In this document: positions 32,943 to 41,566 of the stretch, piece by piece | Layout: each line of letters begins with the position of its first letter | Position numbering within the stretch: position 1 is the stretch's first letter | Assembly (NCBI GenBank): GCA_947626575.1 | Contig: CANQSR010000013.1 | Span: 1 to 62,155 of the forward strand | Source of the DNA: an uncultured Clostridia bacterium | GTDB taxonomy: Bacteria > Bacillota > Clostridia > Christensenellales > Borkfalkiaceae | DNA length: 62,155 bases | Reading direction: 5' to 3' | Translations under genes and position numbers: made by a program | The notes under the pieces: generated by a model | What the model saw: the letters and a program-made list of their open reading frames with translations, nothing else | What the model was told of the DNA's origin: nothing | Database searches by the model: none

Positions 32943-34250
32943 TCAGAGTTTGCGGCAGACCGCCGCCGAGAAGGGCGGCAGGAAGATATCCGAAAGGGTA
33001 CGGGTCTGCCCCGTGAGAAGATCTGTCCCCTCGCCCTCTCCCGCGCAGACCGTGCAGGGCGTCTCCGCGATGTTGACGGCCGTGACGATGCGCTCCTCCC
33101 CGCATTCGCGCACGAAGGAGAAGTTGGTATTCATGCACGTCGCCTTGCGGTAGCTCCCATAGGCGAGCGCCCTGCTTTGGGTGCGGATGGCGGCGAGCCT
33201 TCGGATGTGCGGATACAGCTCCCCTTCCTCCCTTCTTATGTCGTCGATGCACGGGCGGAGCTTGTAATCGAGATCGGACCTATCGCCTTCGGCGGCGTAT
33301 TCCGAACCGTAATAGACGCACGGGATGCCCGGCATGGTGAAGAGCAAGGTATATAAATTCAAAAGATTGCGCTTCTCTTTGAGCGCCGTCGCGGCGCGCT
33401 CCACATCGTGGTTATCTACAAAGTTGAAGAGGTTTTTGTGCGGGAAGAGCGCCCACGGCAGGTCGGCGAACAGGCGGGTCATGGAGTGTTCGATCTCGAA
33501 GAGATTGCGGCTGTTGAAGGCGGAGATCATGCCGCGGTAACATTCATAGTTCGTGGCGGAATCCAGCCGCGCGGGGGCGATGAACGGGGCAAAATTTTGC
33601 AGGTGGATGACCTCGCCCATGAGAAAGAAATCGGGCTTTTTCGCCACCGTGCGCCGGAGCAGTTCCATGAACCAGCCGGGCAGCAGGTACGAGACGTCGA
33701 GCCTGAGGCCGTCGATATCGAACTCGTCTATCCAGAAGTCCACGGCCCGCATGAGATAAGCCTGCACGTCGGCATTTTCGAGACGCAGTTTTACGAGTTC
33801 GGCGTGACCCTCCCAATCGGCATAGCCGAACCCGTCGTGATAGCGGGAATCGCCGCGGAAGTCTATCTGAAACCAAAAGCGGAAGTCCGTCCCCTCTTTC
33901 AGGCGGCACACTTTCTCAAAGGGCGCGAATTTTCGGCCGACGTGGTTGAACACGCCGTCTAAGACGACGCGGATGCCCGCCTCATGGAAACGCTTTATGA
34001 GGTCCTTCAATTCCGCATTGGTACCGAGGCGGCGGTCCACGCGGAAGAAATCGACGGTATCATAGCCGTGCCGCTCGCTCTCGAACAGGGGATTGAAGAG
34101 GACGGCCGTCACGCCGAGCGCTTTGAGCCTTGGGATCTCGGCTTGGATCTTGCCGAGGCGGTGCCGCACGTCCCCGAAGTCGTTCTCCCGCTCCGCGCCG
34201 CAAAACCCAAGCGGGTAGATCTGATAAAATACGCTCTCATCAAACCACAT
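32943..34250 (-). CDS. GH13 alpha-glycosidase (alpha-amylase superfamily), cytoplasmic
   Basis: The 435-residue protein without signal peptide has the GH13 barrel. It starts FYQIYPLGF and shows VLDGVFNHVG (region I), DGLRLDVSYLLP (region II, nucleophile Asp), FLMGEVIHL (region III, acid/base Glu) and NFVDNHDVER (region IV). A short C-terminal beta domain follows. The set fits enzymes acting on short maltooligosaccharides or cyclodextrins inside the cell; exact specificity is uncertain because the usual post-barrel RRPF/M segment reads KLRPCI. The ATG at 34250 is preferred for GGAG 7 bases upstream. Transcribed from its own promoter, divergent from the aminopeptidase. It could process sugars from a CUT1 importer. 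Confidence 0.9.
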   Translation of the reverse strand: MWFDESVFYQIYPLGFCGAERENDFGDVRHRLGKIQAEIPRLKALGVTAVLFNPLFESERHGYDTVDFFRVDRRLGTNAELKDLIKRFHEAGIRVVLDGVFNHVGRKFAPFEKVCRLKEGTDFRFWFQIDFRGDSRYHDGFGYADWEGHAELVKLRLENADVQAYLMRAVDFWIDEFDIDGLRLDVSYLLPGWFMELLRRTVAKKPDFFLMGEVIHLQNFAPFIAPARLDSATNYECYRGMISAFNSRNLFEIEHSMTRLFADLPWALFPHKNLFNFVDNHDVERAATALKEKRNLLNLYTLLFTMPGIPCVYYGSEYAAEGDRSDLDYKLRPCIDDIRREEGELYPHIRRLAAIRTQSRALAYGSYRKATCMNTNFSFVRECGEERIVTAVNIAETPCTVCAGEGEGTDLLTGQTRTLSDIFLPPFSAAVCRKL

Positions 34251-34288
34251 ATCCGTTCTCCGTATGAAAAAATTTGACCATCCTATGA

Positions 34289-34317
34289 ATTGTAACACAC
34301 ACGGGGCGCAATGTCAA
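34289..34317 (-). promoter_or_regulatory. Sigma-A-type promoter for the GH13 gene
   Basis: On the minus strand a perfect TTGACA (34312-34317), 17-bp spacer and TACAAT (34289-34294) predict a start near 34282, about 32 bp before the ATG at 34250. Confidence 0.85.
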
Positions 34318-34341
34318 GGCGAAAAAAGTCGCGGGCGATGA

Positions 34342-34370
34342 TTGCTTTTTTTCCCGCGAACGTGTATAAT
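34342..34370 (+). promoter_or_regulatory. Sigma-A-type promoter for the M18 aminopeptidase
   Basis: TTGCTT (34342-34347), 17-bp spacer and TATAAT (34365-34370) predict a start near 34377. This excludes the upstream ATG at 34369 and supports initiation at 34390. The two divergent -35 elements are 24 bp apart. Confidence 0.8.
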
Positions 34371-34389
34371 GGATGCAACGGAGAACAAT

Positions 34390-35625
34390 ATGGATATTCT
34401 TGAATTTTTGAAAACCTCTTATACTGCCTATCACGCCGTGGACAACGCGCGCGCCATGCTCGAAGAGGCGGGCTTTGCCCCGCTCAAAGAGACGGAGGCG
34501 TGGGAGCTGAAAGAGGGCGGCGCATACTATGCCGTCCGCGGGGATGCGAGCATCATCGCCTTCCGTTACCGCAAGGGCGCGTTCCGCATCGTCGCCTCGC
34601 ACACCGATTCCCCCTGCCTCAAATTGAAGGCCAATGCCGCCCTTGCGGATGAGAACTTCACCCGCCTCAACACCGAGCCTTACGGCGGGGGACTGTGGTA
34701 CACTTTCTTCGATAGACCCCTGCGCATCGCGGGGCGCGTCGTACGCAAACAGGGCGAAAAGGTGGGTACCATGTCCGTGGTCTCCCCCTTCAAAGTTGTG
34801 TTGCCCTCGCTTGCGATCCATATGGACCGCGAGGCGAACAGCAAGTTTTCGCCCAACTTGCAGACCGAACTTCCCCTCCTTTCGCTCAGAAGGCGCGCAT
34901 CCGATATCGCGGCCGCGGGAGATATTCTTGCCTACGATCTCTTTGCCGTCCCCGATGAAGAACCCTTCCTCTCTGGGGAGAACGGCGAATTTTTAAGCTC
35001 GCCCCGCCTCGACGATCTTGCGGGCGTCTACACTTCCCTTCGCGCGCTCATTGCGGAAAAGGAGGGTACGGGGACGACGCTGTGCGCCTGCCTCAATTCC
35101 GAAGAGATCGGAAGCCTCACATACGGCGGTGCGGGCGGCGACTTTCTGCGCGCCGTCCTCGGCCGCATTGCGGGCAACGTCACCGAGGAGGAGAAGTTGC
35201 GGCAGTATGCCAATTCCTTCCTCGTCTCGCTGGATAACGCCCACTCCCTGCACCCCAACCATCCCGAAAAATGCGACCCCACCAACCGCGCTGTCATGGG
35301 CAAGGGCGTCGTCATCAAAGGCCATGCGGGCGGCGCATACACCTCGGACGCGGTGAGTACGGCGGCGGCCCTTTTGATCTTGGAGCGGGCGGGCGTACCC
35401 CATCAGACCTTCTATAACCGCTCGGATATGCGGAGCGGCTCCACCCTCGGCGCCATCTCCACGGGGCAGGTCTCCATCCGCGCCGTGGACCTCGGCATTG
35501 CCCAGCTCGCGATGCACTCGGCCGTCGAGACGGCAGCCATGTCCGATATCGGCGCGTTGGAACGCGCCCTCTGCGCCTTCTTTGCGGCGGATATCCGCTT
35601 TACGGACGGCATTGAAATTTCATAG
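34390..35625 (+). CDS. M18 family aminopeptidase
   Basis: The 411-residue dinuclear zinc enzyme removes N-terminal residues from peptides in the cytoplasm, with acidic or neutral preference in the family. Metal and catalytic residues are visible: ASHTDSPCLKLK (His, Asp), LDDLAGV (bridging Asp), NSEEIGS (catalytic and metal Glu), VSLDNAHSLHPNH and a late AMHSAVE His. Its length is close to the bacterial M18 norm. GGAG lies 6 bases before the ATG at 34390. It is monocistronic, with the terminator at 35644-35674. Confidence 0.94.
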   Translation: MDILEFLKTSYTAYHAVDNARAMLEEAGFAPLKETEAWELKEGGAYYAVRGDASIIAFRYRKGAFRIVASHTDSPCLKLKANAALADENFTRLNTEPYGGGLWYTFFDRPLRIAGRVVRKQGEKVGTMSVVSPFKVVLPSLAIHMDREANSKFSPNLQTELPLLSLRRRASDIAAAGDILAYDLFAVPDEEPFLSGENGEFLSSPRLDDLAGVYTSLRALIAEKEGTGTTLCACLNSEEIGSLTYGGAGGDFLRAVLGRIAGNVTEEEKLRQYANSFLVSLDNAHSLHPNHPEKCDPTNRAVMGKGVVIKGHAGGAYTSDAVSTAAALLILERAGVPHQTFYNRSDMRSGSTLGAISTGQVSIRAVDLGIAQLAMHSAVETAAMSDIGALERALCAFFAADIRFTDGIEIS

Positions 35626-35643
35626 TTTCAGGGAATACGAAAG

Positions 35644-35674
35644 GGCGGCAGAGCATCCTCTGCCGCCGTTTTTT
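35644..35674 (+). terminator. Rho-independent terminator after the M18 gene
   Basis: Perfect arms GGCGGCAGAG (35644-35653) and CTCTGCCGCC (35658-35667) enclose CATC, followed by G and T6. Confidence 0.9.
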
Positions 35675-36370
35675 ATATAGGAACAAGGAGTCACCCCCAC
35701 CTGACGCGGCAAAGCCGCGCCACCCGCCCCCACAAGTAGGGGCAGGTCTTGGCATCCCCCTTGAGGGAGGGCGCGTCACTCTGCGCGCACGTCATTTCGA
35801 GGAGCGAAGCGACGAGAAATCTCAAAGGACGAGATTCCTCCTCCCTGCGGTCGTCGGAATGACGTATGGACCCCGCTCGTTCGGGCAAGACGTTGCACGT
35901 GCGCCCCACCCCCTTGGGGAGTCCCCCTCCCATGGGAGGGGGTAGAAGCGGCCCGTCGCTCGGACATGGCGGGTCGTCGCCCCGCTCGTTCGGGCAGAAA
36001 GGACACCCCCCACCCTACCCTCCCCCCTCATGTATAAGGGGGGAGGCGAGAAAGTTCGAACAAGCGACCCAATTACTTCAACTGCGGAGAGACGAGCAGA
36101 ACGCGGAACGCGCGGCTTCCCGCAGGGAGCGGGGCTTCCAATCACTTGCCTTAGGCGGAATTGACTTCCGCCGTGGGTGACCCAATTTGCAAAGCCCTGT
36201 TTGCTTCTTGTCTGTTGAAACGATAAAGAGGACCAAGTAAGTGAAGGCGCGGGCGCGCATTTCCCTCACGGAAATTTGTTTGGGGTAAGTTGATGTACAC
36301 CCCCCACCCTACCCTCCCCCCTCTGGTAAAAGGGGGGAGGCATGTGGTTGCCCAAACAAATTTCGTGAAT
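35675..36370. other. Repeat-rich intergenic region without genes
   Basis: No frame here has a ribosome site plus protein-like composition. Contents: an imperfect palindromic element at 35790-35864 starting CGTCATTTCGA and ending TCGGAATGACG; two identical 27-bp copies starting ACACCCCCCACCCTACCC at 36003-36029 and 36297-36323, each part of a hairpin ending AAGGGGGGAGG; and a long-range inverted repeat with arms 36267-36284 and 36351-36367. The latter lies just past the ABC exporter stop and may help terminate it. Confidence 0.75.
35790..35864. repeat. Dispersed palindromic element (CGTCATT...AATGACG type)
   Basis: Ends CGTCATTTCGA and TCGGAATGACG are inverted. Internal segments GGAGCGAAGCGACGAG and GAGATTCCTC match the style of the element at 42990-43058, so the two form one dispersed family of about 70-75 bp. 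Similar sequences (GTCATTCCGAGCGAAGCGAGGAATCT) are, from memory, frequent in Firmicute and other genomes. Confidence 0.7.
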
Positions 36371-38356
36371 TTATTCAAGCTCGAAGGCGCCGGTGTAGAG
36401 CTGATAATACTTCCCCTTCAAATCAATGAGCTGGTCGTGCGTACCGCGCTCGATGATGCGGCCATGCTCCAAAACCATGATGACGTTGGAGTTTTTGACC
36501 GTGGAGAGCCTGTGCGCAATGACGAATACCGTGCGGCCCTCCATGAGTTTATCCATGCCGCGCTGGACGATGGCCTCCGTGCGGGTATCGATGGAACTCG
36601 TCGCCTCGTCCAAGATCATGACGGGCGGATCGGCGACCGCCGCCCGCGCAATGGAGAGCAGCTGCCGCTGGCCCTGCGAGAGGTTGGCCCCGTTCTGGTG
36701 GAGCATGGTATTGTAACCTTCGGGAAGGCGGGTGATGAAGTCGTCCGCGCCCGCAAGTTTGGCCGCCGCGATGCACTCTTCATCCGTCGCATCGAGTTTG
36801 CCGTAACGGATATTCTCCATGACCGTACCCGTGAAGAGGTTGGTATCCTGCAAGACCATGCCGATGGCCCGCCGGAGTTCCCCTTTCTTGATCTTGTTCA
36901 CGTTGATGCCGTCATAGCGGATGCGGCCGTCCTGAATGTCATAGAAGCGGGTGAGAAGATTGGTGATGGTCGTCTTGCCCGCGCCCGTCGCGCCGACGAA
37001 GGCCACCTTTTGGCCGGGCTTGGCATAGAGCGAAATATCGTGGAGGACGATCTTTTCGGGGTCGTAGCCGAAATCCACGTCGTACATGCGGATGTCGCCG
37101 CAGAGTTTCTCATAGGAGACGGTGCCGTCCTCTTTGTGCGGGTGCTTCCACGCCCACACGCCCGTGCGCTCCTCGCACTCGGTGAGCGTGCCGTCGGGAT
37201 TTTCCTTGGCGTTGACGAGGGTGACATAGCCCTCGTCCTCTTCGGGCTTTTCGTCGATGAGGGCGAAGATACGCGCCGCGCCCGCAAGTGACATGATGAC
37301 GGGGTTGACCTGGTTGGAGACCTGGTTGATGTTGTTGGAGAACTGACGGGTCATCTGCAAGAACGCGACGACGTTGGCGACGGTGAAGAAGCCCACCTCC
37401 GCGCTGTCGAAGAGGTTGATGAGGCCGAAGTTGTGCGTGTTCGAGCGGATGAAGAGCGCGCCCACGAGCGCCACGATGACATAGAGGATATGCCCGATAT
37501 TGCCCAAAATGGGCATGAGCATGTTGGCGTATGCGTTGGCCTTGGTGGACTGTTCGCAGAGGTGGTCGTTGACCTTATCGAAGTCGGCCTTCGCCGCTTC
37601 CTCGTGGCAGAACACCTTGACGACCTTCTGGCCGTTCATCATCTCCTCGATGAAGCCCTCCGTGCGGGCGACCGCGCGCTGGACTTCGAGGAAATATTTT
37701 CCTGCGCCGCCGCCCACCACCTTCGTGACAAAGAGGATGAGCAGGATGCAGCCGAGCACGATGAGGGTGAGCCACACGCTGTAATAGATCATGATACAGA
37801 ACAGGGTGAGCACCATGATGCCCGATGTCAGCAGCTGGGGCAGGGATTGCGAGATGAGCTGGCGCATGGTATCGATATCGTTGGTATAATAACTCATGAT
37901 ATCGCCGTGGTTGTGGGTATCGAAGTACTTGATGGGCAGGTCCTGCATGCCGTTGAACATGTAGCCGCGCATCTTTTTGAGGTACCCCTGCGTGATGATG
38001 GCCATGAGCTGTTTATCCACCGCGCCGGATACAAGGGAGATGACATACAGCCCGATGAGCGTGAGCATGTAGCGGGTGATCTCCCCGCCGAAGACCGCCC
38101 ACGCGTCGATTGTCATGTCTGTCTCCTTCCATGCCGAAATCGCCTCGTTGATGACGGTAAAGACGCGTTCCATAAAGATGGACGGAAGCGCGGAGATGAT
38201 GGCGTTGACGACGATGAGGATGAGCGTTACCGTCATCATCTTGGGATAGAATTTGAAGACGGACTTGATGATGCGGGCGAACGTCCCTTTGGGCGCGCGC
38301 ACTGCGGGGCCGCCCGCCCCCTTTCCGCCGCGCATGGGGCTTCTCATGTTAGGCAT
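36371..38356 (-). CDS. ABC exporter half-transporter with catalytic ATP site
   Basis: The 661-residue protein has a Gly-rich N-terminus, six membrane helices (about residues 30-330) and an ATPase domain (about 420-650). Walker A is GATGAGKTT, Walker B VMILDEATSS with the catalytic Glu, and the switch His is in IAHRLSTV. Its signature is LSQGQRQ rather than LSGGQ. The linker before the ATPase contains an extra ~40-residue insertion (ENPDGTLTECEE to HKEDGTVSYEK). The ATG at 38356 has AAGGAGG 8 bases upstream and overlaps the partner gene by 8 bases. It should pair with the 38349-40172 product as a heterodimeric multidrug/lipid-type exporter. The substrate is unknown. Confidence 0.92.
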   Translation of the reverse strand: MPNMRSPMRGGKGAGGPAVRAPKGTFARIIKSVFKFYPKMMTVTLILIVVNAIISALPSIFMERVFTVINEAISAWKETDMTIDAWAVFGGEITRYMLTLIGLYVISLVSGAVDKQLMAIITQGYLKKMRGYMFNGMQDLPIKYFDTHNHGDIMSYYTNDIDTMRQLISQSLPQLLTSGIMVLTLFCIMIYYSVWLTLIVLGCILLILFVTKVVGGGAGKYFLEVQRAVARTEGFIEEMMNGQKVVKVFCHEEAAKADFDKVNDHLCEQSTKANAYANMLMPILGNIGHILYVIVALVGALFIRSNTHNFGLINLFDSAEVGFFTVANVVAFLQMTRQFSNNINQVSNQVNPVIMSLAGAARIFALIDEKPEEDEGYVTLVNAKENPDGTLTECEERTGVWAWKHPHKEDGTVSYEKLCGDIRMYDVDFGYDPEKIVLHDISLYAKPGQKVAFVGATGAGKTTITNLLTRFYDIQDGRIRYDGINVNKIKKGELRRAIGMVLQDTNLFTGTVMENIRYGKLDATDEECIAAAKLAGADDFITRLPEGYNTMLHQNGANLSQGQRQLLSIARAAVADPPVMILDEATSSIDTRTEAIVQRGMDKLMEGRTVFVIAHRLSTVKNSNVIMVLEHGRIIERGTHDQLIDLKGKYYQLYTGAFELE

Positions 38357-40172
38357 TGTCGGCACCTCCTTGTTCCCCCATTTCTTCGAGCGAAGAGACG
38401 GCCTTGCCGCCCTTGTTCTGCGTACGGTAGACCTCGGTATAGATGGGGTCGGCGTCCAAAAGCTGCTCATGCGTACCCACGGCCTCTATCCTGCCGTTTT
38501 CCATGATGACGATGCGGTCGGCGTCCTCCACCGAGGAGGTGCGCTGGGCGATGATGATCTTGGTCGTCGTGGGGATGTACTCGCGGAATGCCTTGCGGAT
38601 GAGGGCGTCCGTGTGCGTATCGACGGCGGAAGTCGAGTCGTCGAGGATGAGGATCTTGGGCTTTTTGAGGAGGGCGCGCGCGATGCACAGGCGCTGTTTC
38701 TGCCCGCCCGAAACGTTGGTGCCGCCCTGCTCGATGTGGGTATCGTATTTATCGGGGAAGGTCTGGATGAACTCATCCGCCTGCGCGAGTTTGCACGCCT
38801 CAACGAGTTCTTCATCGGTGGCGTCGGGATTGCCCCAGCGGAGATTTTCCTTGATGGTCCCCGAAAAGAGGACGTTCTTTTGAAGCACGACGGCGACCTG
38901 GTTGCGGAGCGCCGTGAGATCGTACTCGCGGACGTCCTTCCCCCCCACCTTCACCGAACCCTCGGTGACGTCATAGAGGCGGGAGATGAGGTTGACGAGC
39001 GACGTCTTGGAGGAACCCGTGCCGCCGATGATGCCGATGGTCTCGCCCGATCTGATGTGCAGGTCGATGTCTTCCAGCACGTTCTTTTCGGCCGACGCGG
39101 AATATTTGAAGGACACATCGTCGAAGTCGATGGAGCCGTCGGCGACCTCGAACACGGGGTTTTCGGGGTCGTGCAGGGTGGACTGTTCCCCCAGCACTTC
39201 GCAGATGCGCCTTGCGCTCTCGATGGACATGGCGATCATCGCGAAGATCATCGAGAACATCATGAGGGACATCAGGATCTGCATGCCGTAGACGATGAGC
39301 TGGGAAATGACGCCCACGGTGAGCGCGGAGCCGCTTTGGGCGAGGATGAGTTGCAGGTTGGAATTTTTCAGGATGAGATAGGACCCCAAAAACAGCACGG
39401 TGGAGAGTACGCCGTAAAAACAGAGCTGCATGGCGGGGTTGTTCCACGCAAGGATGCGCTCTGCCTTGGTGAAATCGACTTGTACGTCGGTGGCGGCGCG
39501 GTCGAATTTCTCCTTCTCGAATTCTTCGCGGACATACGACTTTACGACGCGGATGCCCTTGACGTTCTCCTGGATGGACTCGTTGAGATTATCGTATTTG
39601 CGGAACACGCGGTGGAAGAGCGGCATCGACTTCCACATGATGAAGAACAGCACGGCGGCGAGCGGCGGCACGACCACCACAAAGATCCACGCGAGATTGC
39701 CGCCCATGATGAACGCCATCACGAGCGAGAACACCATCATCATCGGGCTGCGGATGGCAGTACGGATGATCATCATGTAGGACATCTGGATGTTGTTTAC
39801 GTCCGTCGTCATACGGGTGACGAGCGAAGAAGTCGAGAATTTATCGATGTTCTCAAAGGAAAATTCCTGTACTTTGTAGTAGAGGTCTTTCCTCAGATTT
39901 TTCGCGAATCCCGCAGAGGCTTTGGCGCAGAACGCGCCCGCCAGGGCGCCGCAGACGAGGGACAAGATCGCCATGCCGATGAGCAGCCCGCCGTAGATGA
40001 GAATGACGTTGATATCGATCAGGGCGGGTTTCTCCACGTCGATGGCATTGACGAGCTTGGCGATGATGAATGGGATCATACATTCGAGGACCACTTCACC
40101 CGATACGAAAATGGGCGAGAGGATGGACGAAAGTTTGTATTCCCGGATACATTTCATGAGTGTTTTGAGCAA
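38349..40172 (-). CDS. ABC exporter half-transporter with degenerate ATP site
   Basis: The 607-residue protein has six membrane helices (about residues 15-320) and an ATPase domain (about 355-590). The ATPase is degenerate in a patterned way. Walker A is GGTGSSKTS with Ser for the last Gly, Walker B ends LILDDSTSAVD with Asp replacing the catalytic Glu, and the switch His is Gln (IAQRTSSV). The signature VSGGQKQR is intact and would complete the active site of the partner. This is the standard layout of heterodimeric exporters such as TM287/288. The start is a TTG at 40172 with a strong GGAGGTGAT seven bases upstream; the next ATG is five codons in and too far from it. Confidence 0.92.
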   Translation of the reverse strand: MLKTLMKCIREYKLSSILSPIFVSGEVVLECMIPFIIAKLVNAIDVEKPALIDINVILIYGGLLIGMAILSLVCGALAGAFCAKASAGFAKNLRKDLYYKVQEFSFENIDKFSTSSLVTRMTTDVNNIQMSYMMIIRTAIRSPMMMVFSLVMAFIMGGNLAWIFVVVVPPLAAVLFFIMWKSMPLFHRVFRKYDNLNESIQENVKGIRVVKSYVREEFEKEKFDRAATDVQVDFTKAERILAWNNPAMQLCFYGVLSTVLFLGSYLILKNSNLQLILAQSGSALTVGVISQLIVYGMQILMSLMMFSMIFAMIAMSIESARRICEVLGEQSTLHDPENPVFEVADGSIDFDDVSFKYSASAEKNVLEDIDLHIRSGETIGIIGGTGSSKTSLVNLISRLYDVTEGSVKVGGKDVREYDLTALRNQVAVVLQKNVLFSGTIKENLRWGNPDATDEELVEACKLAQADEFIQTFPDKYDTHIEQGGTNVSGGQKQRLCIARALLKKPKILILDDSTSAVDTHTDALIRKAFREYIPTTTKIIIAQRTSSVEDADRIVIMENGRIEAVGTHEQLLDADPIYTEVYRTQNKGGKAVSSLEEMGEQGGADNA

Positions 40173-40215
40173 AAAATCACCTCCATGGCCCTAAAAAAAC
40201 ACCGTGAAAACAGAC

Positions 40216-40253
40216 AAAGAAACGTAAAACTTGGGCAAAGTTTACGCTTCTTT
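40216..40253 (-). promoter_or_regulatory. Stem-loop in the ABC exporter leader
   Basis: On the minus strand AAAGAAGCGTAAACTT pairs with AAGTTTTACGTTTCTTT around TGCCC, with one G-U pair and one bulge. A T-rich stretch follows. It lies between promoter and start codon, where an attenuator or RNA-stability element would be expected. Confidence 0.5.
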
Positions 40254-40267
40254 GAACATTTGTCATT

Positions 40268-40296
40268 ATATTAACATTAAATAAAAATCTTGTCAA
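40268..40296 (-). promoter_or_regulatory. Promoter of the ABC exporter genes
   Basis: On the minus strand a perfect TTGACA (40291-40296) is followed after 17 bp by TAATAT (40268-40273). A perfect TATAAT (40265-40270) overlaps it but at 20-bp spacing. The leader is about 90 bases. Confidence 0.75.
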
Positions 40297-40407
40297 ACGC
40301 TTGCGCGCAAAAAATGCGTTTTCACAAATTTTTCACGGGCATGCGCCGCTTTTGTTCGCGTGTTTCATCCGCGCCCGCAAAATACGCCCGCCGCGCGAAG
40401 CCGCCCT

Positions 40408-41139
40408 TCAAACGCGCTCGCCGAGATCGCGCTTGAACTGCGCCATCACCTTACTCTCGATGCGCGAGATCTGCACCTGCGAGACGCCGATGGCCTTCGC
40501 GACTTCGCTCTGCGTCATATCGCGGAAATACCTTAGCACGATGATCTTCTTCTCCCGCTCCGGGAGCCGCGCGATGGCCTCCTTCAAGAGCAGTTTATCG
40601 AGCATATCGTCGGGGTCGTCCTTAGAGGGCAGTTTTTCCGCAAGCGTCGCCGTCTTATCGTCCTTGAAGTCCGTCTGCTCATAGATGGAGACGGGCATAC
40701 GCGAGGAGCCGAGCGTCAGAACGACGTCGCCCTCCTCCATCGCGAACGCCTCGGCGAGCGTGCGGACGGAGGGCTGTTCGCCGTGTGCAATGGCATATTC
40801 CTCGATATAGCGGTTCATCTCCCGCGCCGCCTTTTTCATGGCGCGCGAGACCTTCACGCTTCCGTCGTCCCGCAAAAAGCGTTTGATCTCCCCCGCGATC
40901 ATGGGAACGGCGTAAGTGGAAAAGCGCACGCCGAAGGCCTCGTCGAAGCCCGCAATGGCCTTCAAGAGGCCCAAAGAGGCGAGCTGGAAGAGATCGTCAT
41001 ACTCCACCCCTTTGCCGAGATAGCGCCTCAGGATGCTCTTCAAAAGGGAGGTATTTTGCGTGAGAAGCTGTTCCTTGGCCCCCATATCCCCCGCCTTGGC
41101 GCGGCGGATGAGCGCAAGGGTGGCGGCCTCATCCGACAT
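40408..41139 (-). CDS. sigF: Sporulation sigma factor F
   Basis: The 243-residue sigma-70-family factor has regions 2 (YDDLFQLASLGLLKAI and FSTYAVPMIAGEIKRFLRDD), 3 (VSRAMKKAAREMN to LAEAF) and 4 (RLPEREKKIIVLRYFRDMTQSEVAKAIGVSQVQISRIE). It lacks the long region 1 of housekeeping factors. Its place after spoIIAA and spoIIAB identifies it as sigma F, the first forespore-specific factor, rather than sigma G. The start overlaps the spoIIAB stop by 11 bases, with GAGG 7 bases upstream. Confidence 0.95.
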   Translation of the reverse strand: MSDEAATLALIRRAKAGDMGAKEQLLTQNTSLLKSILRRYLGKGVEYDDLFQLASLGLLKAIAGFDEAFGVRFSTYAVPMIAGEIKRFLRDDGSVKVSRAMKKAAREMNRYIEEYAIAHGEQPSVRTLAEAFAMEEGDVVLTLGSSRMPVSIYEQTDFKDDKTATLAEKLPSKDDPDDMLDKLLLKEAIARLPEREKKIIVLRYFRDMTQSEVAKAIGVSQVQISRIESKVMAQFKRDLGERV

Positions 41140-41563
41140 TCGCCCGCCTCAATCCGAATTCTTTGGTCATCGTCACCGTCGTCCCCGCATCCTCTTTGGA
41201 TTCCACCTTGAAGTCGGTCATGAAGGTCTGCATGATGGTGAAGCCCATGCCTGAGCGCTCCTCGGAGGGCTGGGTCGTGAAGAAGGGTTCGAGCGCCTTG
41301 GGGATATCGGCGATCCCGCAGCCCTCGTCGGTAACTTCCACGGTGAGCGTGGACCCTGCGGCACGGCAGGCGACGGTGATCCACCCCTCCCGCCCGCGGT
41401 AGCCGTGGACGATGCAGTTGGTGACGGCCTCCGAGACGGCAGTCTTGACATCGGATAGCTCGGAAAGGGAGGGTTCGAGCGTGAGCGCGAACGCCGCTAC
41501 GGCGTTGCGCGCGAAAACTTCATTCTCCGACCGTGCGGGAAATTTCAAAATCATTTCATTCAT
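41129..41563 (-). CDS. spoIIAB: Anti-sigma-F factor and SpoIIAA kinase
   Basis: The 144-residue GHKL-fold protein binds and holds sigma F and phosphorylates SpoIIAA. The Bergerat ATP site is complete: SEAVTNCIVHGYRG (N-box, Asn49), VTDEGCGI (G1, Asp79) and SGMGFTIM (G2). The ribosome site AGGAG overlaps the region of the spoIIAA stop, which ends 3 bases before this ATG, giving coupled translation. Length matches the family. Confidence 0.95.
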   Translation of the reverse strand: MNEMILKFPARSENEVFARNAVAAFALTLEPSLSELSDVKTAVSEAVTNCIVHGYRGREGWITVACRAAGSTLTVEVTDEGCGIADIPKALEPFFTTQPSEERSGMGFTIMQTFMTDFKVESKEDAGTTVTMTKEFGLRRANVG

Positions 41564-41566
41564 ACG

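Noticed and set aside
34342..34389. Earlier starts for the M18 aminopeptidase (34342 or 34369)
   Set aside because: They lie within or upstream of the predicted -10 and start site of the promoter at 34342-34370 and have no ribosome site.
35691..36380. Several 60-107-codon frames in both directions
   Set aside because: All lie in repeat-rich DNA, lack ribosome sites and contain only Pro/Arg/Ser-rich low-complexity sequence.
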